Positions 34,901-43,924 of a stretch of 64,000 nt of DNA are shown one piece after another. The position numbers and the translations under genes are program-made. Below the pieces are notes generated by a model. That model ran no database searches and was not told where the DNA came from. It saw nothing but the letters and a program-made list of their open reading frames with translations. The DNA lies in the NCBI GenBank assembly GCA_009746045.1, contig RPFO01000103.1, forward strand, positions 1,566,042 to 1,630,041, read 5' to 3'. How positions within the stretch are numbered: position 1 is the first letter of the stretch; each line of letters starts with the position of its first letter. The DNA is from Mesostigma viride. Lineage: Eukaryota > Streptophyta > Mesostigmatophyceae > Mesostigmatales > Mesostigmataceae.

Positions 34901-35114
34901 TAGCATGGGCATGGTGCAATTTGTGCACAGGCAGCTGGCCAGGAGCAGGGACCTTGACTACTTGTTGCTCAAGGAGATGTCCTACCTAGCTCACATTGAA
35001 CATGTGCCTGGTGTGGACAACCCTGCAGATGCCCTCACCAAGCTGGAGGAGAAGGCGGAGAGGCAGTACCCCCTGCTCCGTGGGCTCATGGACCCCTTAC
35101 ACGGGCGGCCATAG
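31998..35114 (+). CDS. pol: copia-like Pol: integrase, protease-like, RT, RNase H
   Basis: A 1038-residue open frame. Residues about 30-130 are the integrase core: D38 in QMDIQHI, D91 in VQADLQFD, E123 in GQQGAVERSIREVK. About 190-270 is a C-terminal integrase region (GKRGKWQDGVVTRVE). At about 370-445 a retropepsin-like segment has D375-T-N (MEVDTNSQVSVI) and ILGQNFL near 437. RT follows: VLIDFKRAFLKGD (about 641), GLEGLRSSPIIWRKSLEKFL, and HGDD at about 737-740 in place of the usual YVDD. RNase H follows: LYVDSSMDNRK (about 881), SDIAECRAICEGLHTALYLR, LRTDSMGMVQF-like (LVRTDSMGMVQF), HVPGVDNPADALTKL. The protease lies after integrase, whereas Ty1/copia Pol normally has it first. Confidence 0.9.
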   Translation: MGGCQAAAENCGCQENAVHPPQSHAREPARERGDIQMDIQHIRGLYILVGVDRFSRYRLIDVLPGMQEHHLLLGMKALIPGFGVCKSVQADLQFDCLLKHQDQLPCKLVVVPRESHGQQGAVERSIREVKTVVLAAESVPLVASALERAAWCKGIEEQLNHRVNYYFDGVAVSPLALQYSLLPENVVQASLRKADRLFAQLRRKDKNWNVLRPQVGLKVRMWKEPSIPGKRGKWQDGVVTRVEEANRSCLVALEKDPRHVYRLSWAHVKERRPHAIWPADGPGPPSWVEEPGQSQAAAANNPLVVDDGLSLLEDDEQEEAAEATVTRPEGTGQPPKARGPLMADVIRALMRSKHDPKVSKLTGWGSCWAATMEVDTNSQVSVIREEDAVGLQMSHPSCLAVSDFSGKVSMKILGEVSVPILGVPTTFCVVEGYKGPAILGQNFLCMPGVTLTSDELALEGRGSLPLERYHYSQGLAVAVKAVRSQPAEGPQSQEPIAEDLLIIPTTFDPRQLGVNRYQIAAHSPIPWRQLVEMMQSPKMAKAWTLGFVASGHEWIVSNCAEPVDELPEVHQLLRLMFVLKLKEVDGVQVPHVRPVVTEYHGTGQLLDEELYTPGMLHDTWRILLCIFLSFLVKGVPYSSVLIDFKRAFLKGDQDQARQTWRDIPPFFVTVPAVWRAEIKARYLRILKGLEGLRSSPIIWRKSLEKFLKNTCGFSVSPVDPCLFQGSHNGLPVFASLHGDDLHLIGPPDWVEAVLAKIQKRFELGKIQHMVENEPMVFCGMQATLFQAKGSWFIRMEGGKDYPQQIVDALQEPITQARCATIRGMLAWLASICAPDLLVLSRLTDSQLVEVGAESVVQAVMMSPPLILGPVDLYKPLDMVLYVDSSMDNRKVTEVRGRAAALVTLEQDHTSLVTWYSRLQNRVTPSSDIAECRAICEGLHTALYLRELFYQLCQVASCRLQLHTLVRTDSMGMVQFVHRQLARSRDLDYLLLKEMSYLAHIEHVPGVDNPADALTKLEEKAERQYPLLRGLMDPLHGRP

Positions 35115-36125
35115 AGACCAGGCCTTGCTTCAGCTTGGGTGTCCCCAGTGGGCTGCTTGACCAAAGTACCAAGTGGTGACTGGTGCTTACTGGTTGACAG
35201 CCGGTCCTTCAGGGTTAGGTACACCCTCCTGGACAGGAGTTGGTGTGGAATGTCACTCCTACCAGCTGAGAATCATGCCTGGCCCTCCCCATGGGGTTCA
35301 GAAGAGTCGCCAGGACTTAAGTCGACGCCTTTGGCCTCAAACAGTTAGGCCATGCAAGGGCAACCCGAATGTTGGTTCTTACAGGTTGCTGTATATATGT
35401 TTTCTAGTGCTTGTTTCCAACCTGTTGCTAATAAAGAACCTGGTTGTGTGACCATGTGGAACATGGTTGCCAGGGGGCCACATTCTGGGTTATATAATGC
35501 TTGAATAAAACATAATCATGTCATGTCATTCTCATGTTGTTCTCATGGTTGTAATGTTTCTCTTGTGTAAAGTTCCAGGTCACCTATAAACCTGGAGGTT
35601 GGGGTGGGGTTCAATTCCCCAGCAGAGCCACAGCCTGGCATGAGTGATTCCTGGGCTTAACACCCAGTGAAGACATGGGCTCCCCAATGAGGCAGTATTT
35701 GTACAGGTGCTACCTGAGTCTCTTTGAGCATAAAAGGGAAAGGCTGGCCAAGGCGGGCGCCATAAGAACGGGCGCCTGTGATAACTGTGAAAGATCAGGA
35801 ACTCACAATAGTACGTTCTTGGCATCCTGTAATCCCAGCCATTGGACTAGGTAATGTGCCTTGACTTTAATCTAGCACCAAGTTCCCAAGGAAAGGTTGG
35901 GAGCTGACCAAGGGGTCAGGGGATAACCTGGGGTGACCTCTGATTCACTGGCCAGTACACCTAGCCTGGTCCAAGGGCAGATATGTTGTTACCCAAAGGA
36001 GGCAGGAACCTGGGCCCTCAAAGGTCTGATCAACCTCAAGGGACCAAGCGGTCTGTGGCTGAGTGGGCACAAGCAAGGTTAGGCTTGTTTCAAGCTGGTC
36101 CAGCTCCAAAAGAAGAAAGGGTTGG
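35115..36125 (+). other. 3' untranslated region of copia-like copy 2
   Basis: There is no ORF. It contains a TCATG-rich stretch (about 35517-35550), a CATAAAAGGG box (about 35729) and, some 66 bp later, CAGGAACTCACAATAGTACG. That resembles the LTR promoter-to-leader stretch (TTAAAAGG ... CAGGAACTCACAG ... CGTACTATTG). A purine-rich tract precedes the LTR. Confidence 0.65.
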
Positions 36126-36772
36126 AGTTAGCATTTTGGGCAACCAATATGCTAAGTGGATGCAGTTTGGAAAGACCTTTCCAACGCCGTGCTGACCGCC
36201 TGAAACAGACAAGGGACGAGAAAGATATGAGGTCCCGAAGTCCTAGCCGTCCGTGGCCGACTAGGGTACAGTCCTCTGGTATAGTGGACAGGACACGTGG
36301 CAGGCCGTGCCTGCACAGGCTTAGCCTGACTATCACGTGACTGTGGTCCACGTAGACCAGAGGAGCAGCAGCCTGTGACTGGTGGAATACAGGACTGGCA
36401 CAGGTCTGCAAGGATACTAGGCCTTGCAGGCTTGTGACAGGTCCTGTACTTCCTAGGTTGCAGAGTCTAGGCAAATCCAGTTCGTCCTGGCTCTGCACTG
36501 ATGCCAGTGGACGTTGGGGATTTGCTTGCTGCCTGCACGTGCCTCGTCACGCCGATGGGAACGAGGAACAACGCAAAGGATATAGCTTGGTCATGGGGGA
36601 TGACCAGCTATCTTGGCAAGCACGAACCGAGGCTCCCACATTGGACGTGGAACCGCTCACCGTGGTCGTGGCTTGGTGCACGGGTTAAAAGGTTGCTGCC
36701 TTTGCAACTTTGGCTCATCCCGTTGTGTGGCGCGAGAGACCAGGAACTCACAGTTCTGGCTGTTCGCTAACT
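36126..36772 (+). repeat. 3' LTR of copia-like copy 2
   Basis: 647 bp, AGTTAGC...GCTAACT. Differences from the 5' LTR include GG/GA near 36169 and A/G near 36356, both shared as 5'/3' differences with copy 1, plus a few private changes and a 1-bp loss near 36530. Confidence 0.94.
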
Positions 36773-36777
36773 GTTAT

Positions 36778-37530
36778 TCCCCTGCACGTGGCGGCTGCCC
36801 ATATACCAACCTACGACGATCGTCGTAGATTGGTACATCCAAACTGCGTCGTCTACTGAAGTGACGGTCCAAAGACTGACGGGCGAAGATACTTTTTGTT
36901 GCTGATAAAATTCTCCGTCTTGAATCCATGCAGGTGCTTAAAAGGGACCAATAGACGTTAGGTTTGAAACTGACCAAAGTTTCTAAGTCGTCGAAAGTTG
37001 CTAATTGGGATTTTGCAACCGACTGTATCCAACTATATTAAAAACCATCGGACGAAAGCCGTCAAGCCCTGCATGTAAAGACCATCGGGCATCCTGTGGC
37101 CCGTACGCCGTAACTTTCCGTACTTATTTTCAGGGGTCCTCGTGATCAACGGGTGTCCTTTTCGCCTTTTCCCGTTGGGCGCAAGTCGACGGAATTTGGA
37201 GATCGTACAGGCTTCCGTGTGTGGTTGGACCGAAGACGCCGTATCTCCAATAGCATTCGGCAAGGCTATATATATTATAATAATATAATTACTTACAGCA
37301 GAGTGAAATCACTCAAACCAAAGCAAACGCCCAGCTATAAACCTCTATACAGAGCCATGTCAAATCTCTATACTACGATAAGACCGATGGAAACTCCTAA
37401 CGGGAGGAACCTAATAGCCCTGCTGCACCGCAAAATCAGCCCGCGTACGGCGAAGCATGATGTCAGCCATGGCCCGAGTCAGCGCCACCGACAAGCGCTG
37501 ACGCCAATATGACGTCCAGGTCCGCGCCGA
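36778..37530. other. old dispersed repeats, no gene
   Basis: This contains the right copy of the dispersed repeat (about 37030-37245, matching 27819-28010) and an AT-rich ATATATTATAATAATATAAT stretch (about 37269-37288). The segment at 36848-36870 (CGTCTACTGAAGTGACGGTC) is related to words at 28171 and 40185. No coding frame is supported. Confidence 0.6.
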
Positions 37531-38181
37531 TCATGAGGCCCGCTGGCCCTCCAGGTCCAGCCGGTCCTCCCGGAGCCGGCAACACTCCTTGAAGAAGGCG
37601 GAGGTCAGGGGCCCCATGGCCCCAAACTCCTCCAGGACAAAGGGCACCACACGATGGTGCCCGACGTCGCCGTAGGCCAGGAGCTTGGCCCGCTCCGCCC
37701 GGTCCGCCGTGTAACCTGCCGTGAGGGAGGCCCCAGCCACGTGGCTAAGAGTCAAGGGCCGCGCCACCGAAACGTCGATAAGCAGATGCCGGCCACCCCC
37801 CTCAAAGTCCAGCACCACGATGTCAGGCCGGTGGTTGGGGGAATAGAAGGCAGCGCCATCCGCATCCTCGGACCGGATGTTCGCGTGGGGGAAAACCGAC
37901 CGAATCATGGCGAGCACCACCGTCAGGAGGACAGTGTGCAAATACAAATACCAATTCTGATTCTGTTGGCCCCCCATGCAGGAAAGGTAGTGAGTCCCCG
38001 TGGGATCCAGCGGCTGCCCACAGCTACCACAAGGCCGCCCGGCCGGAACAAGAGGCTGCGGGGCAAATAGCTGGTGCCGGAGCGCCACCGAGTAGTGGCT
38101 GGGAGCTATATATATGTGGCGGATCTCCGTACTTTTCGCTCCTCGTCGTCGACCCCTGTCCTCAGTTCGCGTCGCATTCAC
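37531..38181 (-). pseudogene. LINE-type restriction-like endonuclease domain fragment
   Basis: A minus-strand frame of 216 residues. It has a zinc-finger-like segment (CGSCGQPLDPTGTHYLSC) followed by a PD-(D/E)XK-like core (HRPDIVVLDFEGGGRHLLID, then VSVARPLTLSH) and a helical end (PFVLEEFGAMGPLTSAFF). This order is typical of the C-terminal restriction-like endonuclease of some non-LTR retrotransposons, which nicks the target to prime reverse transcription. No RT is next to it and upstream sequence switches to dispersed repeats, so it is a relic. It is a different LINE class from the APE-type copies nearby. Confidence 0.72.
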
Positions 38182-38259
38182 TCGCTCGCATCTTTATGGC
38201 TTTCAAGTCGTCTCGCGACATTATTGTTGACGTTAGCGACTCGAGAGAGCTTGCGACGG

Positions 38260-38935
38260 TTTTCGCCTTTTCGGGGGGGGGCGGGGGGGCGGGGGGGAGG
38301 AACTCCGGGTGGTGGGGCGGGTGGGGCGGGGGGGGGGGGAGGGGGGGGGGGGGGGGGGGGGAGGAACTCCGGGTGGGTGGGGGCGGGGGGGCGGGGGGCC
38401 GGGGGGGAGGAACTCCGGGGGGTGGGGGGCGGGGGGGCGGGGGGGGGGGGGAGGGGGAGGGGGTGGGGGCGGGGGGGGGAGGGGAGGAACTCCGGGTGGG
38501 TGGGGGGGCGGTGGGGGCGGGGGATCCCGCAGACTCTGGCGTCTTGCTCGCTGAGGAGGGCGGGGGGCCCTGCGACCTTGCCCGGCCGGGGCGGACCGTC
38601 TTAGTTTCCTGGGGGGGGGGAGGCGGGGGAACCTCCGGGTGGCGGGTGGGGGCGCGGGGGCCTTGCGACCTCGCCGTCTCACTCAGGCGGGGAGGCATCC
38701 TGTGGCGGATCTTCATACTTTTCCGGTCTTTTTCAGGGGTCCTCGTGGTCGACGCCTGTCCTTCGCGCCACGGCTTTTCGCGGGGGGGCGGGGGGGCGCA
38801 TCATGCCGGCCGGCCGGGCTGAGGGGGGAGGGCGGGGGGGGCGGGGGGGGGTACCGACCTCCGGGTGGGTGGGTGGGTGGACTGGTGGGGTGGGCGGGGG
38901 ACATCAAGTTTCGTTTAAGTGGCCAGCCGGAGCGG
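38260..38935 (+). repeat. poly-G-rich low-complexity tract
   Basis: Long G runs (up to about 19) are broken by a recurrent GGAACTCCGGGTGG-like word (38300, 38365, 38410, 38487). The strand is strongly G-rich with many potential quadruplex sites. Frames on either strand code only for Gly- or Pro-rich low complexity and are not genes. Confidence 0.85.
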
Positions 38936-39016
38936 CTGCTTAGGTTTTAGCGGGCAAGTGTTCGAAGCGCGTCATTGGTGAATTACTCGGGAACTTGGGT
39001 TTCCCCGCGAAACTCC

Positions 39017-39340
39017 AACCGCACGTTCAGATTTCCAAATCTCAAGTAAAGTTCGGCGCAACTTTCTGAACGGGGGCAGTTGACGAGCAGCATTCCTCCG
39101 GACGAATGAATTGCGTTCCATACTTGCGCAAAATTTTGAAAGGTAGCTTGCGTGCAGCCCTACTAAAATTTGCGCGGACGTTCAGATTTCCAAATCTCAA
39201 GTAAATTTCGGCGGAACTTTCTGAACGGGGGTAGTTGGCGGGCAGCGTTCCTCCAGACGAATGAAATGCGTTCCATACTAGCGCAAAATTTTGAAAGGTA
39301 GCTTGCGTGCAGCCCTACTAAAATTTGCGCGAAGTGTGGG
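39017..39340 (+). repeat. tandem repeat, two units of about 158 bp
   Basis: A unit beginning ACGTTCAGATTTCCAAATCT occurs at about 39022 and 39178 with a few substitutions and ends at CTACTAAAATTTGCGCG. No coding content. Confidence 0.85.
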
Positions 39341-39525
39341 ACTGAAAATTCGTAACGGAAACTTTTAGGTAGTTGCCGTCACTTCCTCTTGTGCAAACGT
39401 GTGGGAGTGAAAATTCGTAACGGAAACTTTTTGGTAGTTGCCGTCACTTCATTTTGCTCGAGTGTTGGGCTGAAAATTCGTAACGGAAACTTTTTGGTAG
39501 TTGCCGTCACTTCCTTTGGTTCGAC
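39336..39525 (+). repeat. tandem repeat, three units of about 65 bp
   Basis: Three copies of a unit containing GAAAATTCGTAACGGAAAC and GGTAGTTGCCGTCACTTC lie in series with small differences. Confidence 0.85.
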
Positions 39526-39559
39526 TGAAAATTCGCTGAAATTCGCTGAATTCGTACCG

Positions 39560-40415
39560 TAGCCTAATTTTTAGTACCTCGAAGTGACGGGGCACCTAAA
39601 AATTTGCCCACAAGTACACTTGGCAGCGCGCTCACTGGGAAAAATTGTACAGCCGCTCCGGCGGGCCACTTGAACGAATTGTAATGGATCCCGCAGACTC
39701 TGGCGTCTCGCTGAGGAGGGCGGGGGGCCTTGCGACCTCGCCGTCTCACTCAAGCGGGGAGGCATCCTGTGGCGGATCTTCGTACTTTTCTTGGGCCGGT
39801 CGGCCGGGCGAGGGGGCGTATCATGGCTGACGGAGGGGGGAGGGGGGGGCGGAACCTCCGGGTGGGTGAGTGGGGGGGATCCCGCAGACTCTGGCGTCGA
39901 CTCGCTCAGGAGGGTGGGGGGCCTCATTGCGACCTCAATACATGTAAAGACCATCGGCTTGCTGAGGGGGGGGGGTTGCGACCTCGCCTGGGGCGGGGCG
40001 TCTCACTGAGGCGGCAAATGGCCTCCGGGTGGGTGGGAACTGGGAAGGGCGGACGGACTGCGGTGTTACAGGCCCACACAGCGTGCCGTTATTTGTCTCC
40101 CGACTTTTTCCTTTTTTCAGCCCCCTTCATAAGCTTCAGTTGACTTGAATCGAGTTGCCATGTGTCGGCGGACGGATCGAAACTCGACTACTAGAGTTAC
40201 GGTCGGCTTTGCGCCTTCTTTTGGGGGGGACTGATGCAAAGCATCCCCCCCCCCTTAAGCTTGTTCACTGTGCAAGACGTGTTCGCTGTGTTACCCCCAC
40301 GGTTACAAATGCTTACGGCCTCAGTCGCACATCTCCGTAGCGCCATGGGAAGGGCAAATATCTCTAGAATCTCCGATTGGCCGGGAACTAGCGTACGATT
40401 TTCACAGATTTTCAC
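39560..40415. other. G-rich decayed repeats, no gene
   Basis: Segments related to the tract at 38520-38760 recur here (GATCCCGCAGACTCTGGCGTC at 39687 and 39888; AGGCATCCTGTGGCGGATCTTC at 39759), with further G runs. There is no supported coding frame. Confidence 0.6.
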
Positions 40416-40735
40416 TCAAGTTGGTCGCCCGGACTGGAATATTTGCTCGCGTTCAGTGGGCCCTAAATATGTGCACACGTTCCGTAGACGGTTGTAGTAG
40501 AGTAGATGACGTGTCCGGCCGGAGACCGGCCACAAACGCCGGAGAGGCACAATATTGGTTAGTACCGGGGGCCCGGGGGCGAAGCCCCCGTTCTTGTCCC
40601 CCATAAGTACTATTTCTTGGCCGTTTGAGATGAGATCAGAAACCATTGCAAATATATGCTGGTAGAAAAGGGTTTGTTCAGCCGGCATATCTAGGGTCGG
40701 CGCAGTGAGATGCAGATGGTATATGATATATGGTA
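40416..40735 (-). pseudogene. older LINE endonuclease fragment (target of LINE copy 2)
   Basis: A minus-strand frame reads NPLPYIIYHLHLTAPTLDMP, then TLFYQHIFAMVSDLISNG and EIVLMGDKNG. This resembles the part of an APE-type endonuclease around the conserved GDFN motif, here GDKN. A short hairpin CGGGGGCGAAGCCCCCG lies at 40574-40590. LINE copy 2 is inserted in it: the sequence continues on the far side at 44203 after the 14-bp duplicate. Confidence 0.6.
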
Positions 40736-40887
40736 ATGGGTTGAAATTTCGGGGAAATGGGTATATTTTTATTAGCCAATTATGGACCAAAGAGGTGAGA
40801 GGGGAAATGAGTATCAGCGAATCCTAATAAAAGGTGGGCACACACACGTGTGGAGGTGACAGGTGAAAGGCTAATAGGGCGCGTTAT

Positions 40888-42773
40888 TAGACCAGGGAAG
40901 CCAGTGGACCTGAGTCATGTCGCCGTGAGGCATAATGGTGAATACCTGGTTACGGCCCAGTAGATCATGAAAAAGCTGGAGCGAGCTGGGCTTGTCGTTA
41001 TTGGGCCCTGGGTCCCACACCCTGTGTTGTTCCTGAGCCAAAAGCCAGTATCGGCGCATAGCCGCATTCCATAGGTATATAAAGCGCCGGACTACGCCGC
41101 CGCGGGTATAGTCCTCGCGGGCATTAAAGACTGTCTCGTTGCGTATGGTCCAGATCGCGTATGTATAGCATAGTAGTGCGCAGCCATATCCATTCTGCTT
41201 GGGAAGCTGAAAGCTCGGTCGCTGGTGTGCCAGCAATACCGAAAATGATGGTACGCACGCTAATTGGGAGATTGGGTGGCGATGCCGTCCATGCGGCCCA
41301 AATGTTAATGAGCCACTTCCAAACCCCTGGGAGATTACAGAAAAGGAACCGGTGCTCAATGGTTTCACTAGGGTGCGTGCACAGGCATGATGCATCATGA
41401 CCAAAACGCTCGTGGAGCGTAGCGCAGACCCCTATCGCCCTATGCATCAGAAGATGTTGTACATCAGTGGCCCTGCGGTCCACGAGAGGGTGGTTTACCG
41501 CCAGGGTAATCAGCTTAACCCAGGTGTAGCCCGGCCATTGTATTTCCCAGCGGGCTCAGCCTGGATGGGGCTGATGGTACGTATGCAACAAGATATCATA
41601 ACCCCAATCTGCGGTGTACTCAAAGATACATTTGCTGGTTCTGATGTCCCCCTTGGTTGAGACCCATCCAAATTCAACCGGGTCTAGATGTAGTAAATCG
41701 AGCCGTGTGTTGCCCACGTGTAGCCATGTAATGCTCCCAACCGGGGATAATGGGTCCGGCCGGATCACGCAAGATCTTGGCACAGACCATGGGACTACGC
41801 GTATGCCGTGACACTGGGAAGATGGCGTGTACGCATATAAGGTGGATAGTTGATACAGACACCCATTGTGGCCAGGAATAGCTTCCAGCAGTTGTAGTTG
41901 GAGCCCATCATGTGGCAGAACCGTCACGACTAAACCTTTGCACGCAGGCATGACTCCGTCGGCGTAGAAGCTAACCCAGTCGCCGGTTATAATAGGCTTG
42001 CGTGGGGCAGTCATCAATGCATGCCACGCCGCTGGTATCGCACTTATAAGGGTTTGCCACGCTTGCAGGGAGGGCATGTGGGAGACCCAAGTGCTGACCT
42101 CGTCGTAGCTGAGCCGTCGATACGTAGCGCCGTGCCCCAGGTAGAGGTCCAGCACCCTGACAATCGGCGGTGATGCGCGCAGAAAGCCATCATACGGGTT
42201 GTGTCCGTGGAGAGTTCCGAGGGGCTTATTAGTAGCGTCAGTGATCAAGTCATTAAAAAAGAGTGGCTGCCGTGCCACCTCCTCTCGGGTAGTAGGAAAG
42301 ACCAGGCGACCTGGCTTGAGCTTATTGTAACCTGTCCATATGCGCTGCCAGTACCATGGGAGTCCTTTGTACGAAATAAGGGTGCTGCCCAGTATTCCCG
42401 CCCCCAGTTGCCACGAGGTGCCACTAGCATGGGTGGAAAGAGAGGCTAGCGTTTCACGAGCAAGCATGCAGCCGGGGTGTGTGTTGACTCCCATAAAAAC
42501 AGATATCACTTGTTTAGCATACAGCGACCACAAACGCCATTGTATGTTGTGGAGCCCGAGGCCCCCGTGCACCCATGACATGAAGGACATCTCTCTGTTG
42601 ATCCATCCGTGTACCGTGTGGGAGATTAAGCCTTTCTGTTTCCAGACAAAATTGCTGCCAATGCGTTGGATGAGCTGTGTGGTGGTGTCATTGGGTGGGT
42701 GTGCTTGGCAATAGTACAAAACCTTAGAGAACAAAAGTTGGTTGACGATCAGGGTTCGCCCGCGTAGGCTCAT
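40888..42773 (-). pseudogene. LINE copy 2 C-terminal region with zinc-binding motif
   Basis: This follows RT after a one-base shift and matches copies 1, 3 and 4. Conserved words are SLRGRTLIVNQLLFSKVLYY, HGHNPYDGFLRASPP, MPSLQAWQTLISAIPAAWHA and GNTRLDLLHLDPVEFGW. It ends with a zinc-binding segment (ERFGHDASCLCTHPSETIEH, then RFLFCNLPGVW) and a Trp-rich tail. The Cys/His pattern is like the zinc-binding domain found after RT in many plant LINEs. One stop (near 41556) and one frameshift (near 41160) inactivate it. Confidence 0.88.
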
Positions 42774-43924
42774 ATGCGGTGGACGCCCCCCCAGCGCCCT
42801 GCGGTAAGGAGAACGCCTGCAAGTTTGCCCACGTGGTTGGTCTCATCATACATGAAAGAACGTTGTTCGGCCAAGCGTCCCTCGGGCGTGCATCCGATGG
42901 GACAATTGTGCAAAAGGTGGCGATCCCCCGGCTTGACCCAGGTCACAGCCAGGTTGGGGAGGGCGGAGCGTAGGGTGTTGGTTTTGCCGATGTGCAGTCC
43001 CGTGGACTTGAGCACATTGCATCGTTGTTGTGTGGCAACAGAATAGGTAGTGATATTATCCATGACAGCATGCACTTCAGGCAAAGAGATACAGACATTT
43101 GTTGTGTCATCCACATAAGCCGTTTGGAATATACCTTTGCCGTTACCTGTCGGGAAGCCCCGAATGCGTGGATCGTTCTGGTGTAGCCAGTAGAGTCCTG
43201 CGTGGGCCAAGAGAAATAGAATAGGGGACATGCAATCTCCTTGTGGTAGCGATCGTGAACTAGCGCCGGTCGCTGACTTGTGTCCATCGATTAGTAAATA
43301 CCATGCAAGTGATTTGATCATACCCATAATGACGGTCATGAGTTGTGGGCCGAATCCTAGTGCGGTTAGAATGTGTTCGAGGTATTCCCAGCACATACGG
43401 TCAAAGGCTTTTTCAAAATCCCAGAACAATAAGAAACCCTCTATATCGTCGCGCCATGCTTTGTCCACAATGTCCATGATGAGGGTGATGCTGTCGTTGA
43501 TGTGGAGATTGGCCCTAAAGCCCACTTGCTCAGGACCAATGAGGAAGTCTAGGACGGTGTATAAGCGCCGTTGGATTATTTTACTGATGATTTTGTACGC
43601 TATCGTAAGGAGACGGATTGGGCGGTAGTTTTTCCATAGAGTCTTGTCTCCTTTTTTGTACAGTAAGATAAGCGCAGATTCAGCCCATCTGCCGCTCATC
43701 TTCCCGTGCCGCCAAATTTCAAGAATACATTCGTAAAAATCTATGTGTAGAAGGGGCCAGAATGTTTTCCAGAATTCAATAGGCAGACCGTCGACCCCGG
43801 GGGCGCTACCGGTTTTGATGTGTTCCATAGCTGTGGTGGCCTCTTCCATGGAAGGGAATTGATCGAGTTCCTGCTGTTGAGCTGGTGTAAGGCGACGGGG
43901 AAGGGCATGTAGGATTTTTTGCAT
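42770..43924 (-). pseudogene. LINE copy 2 reverse transcriptase
   Basis: A 384-residue open frame with the classic LINE RT blocks: GSAPGVDGLPIEFWKTFWPL, LLYKKGDKTLWKNYRPIRLL, LFWDFEKAFDRMCWEYLEHI, SRSLPQGDCMSPILFL and the catalytic AYVDDTTNVCI. All key aspartates are present, so the domain itself looks intact. It is cut off from an endonuclease by 5' truncation, and its C-terminal region follows in another frame. The motif order and zinc-binding C-terminus fit APE-type, L1-like LINEs. Confidence 0.9.

Larger units (their letters stand above)
28316..36772 (+). mobile_element. copia-like LTR retrotransposon copy 2, complete
   Basis: An 8457-bp element has a perfect 5-bp target duplication GTTAT (28311-28315 and 36773-36777). 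LTRs at 28316-28963 and 36126-36772 begin AGTTAGC and end GCTAACT, and both internal LTR borders confirm these ends. The order is 5' LTR, unknown ORF, gag, integrase, protease-like domain, RT, RNase H, about 1 kb of 3' untranslated sequence, a purine-rich tract (AAAAGAAGAAAGGG, about 36107-36120), 3' LTR. No clear TGG-type primer site follows the 5' LTR, so tRNA priming may differ. The main pol frame is intact, but gag and the pol start are split across frames. Confidence 0.96.

Noticed and set aside
38162-38822. Gly-rich and Pro-rich frames of 140-210 residues
   Set aside because: They come from the poly-G tract; composition is entirely that of the repeat.
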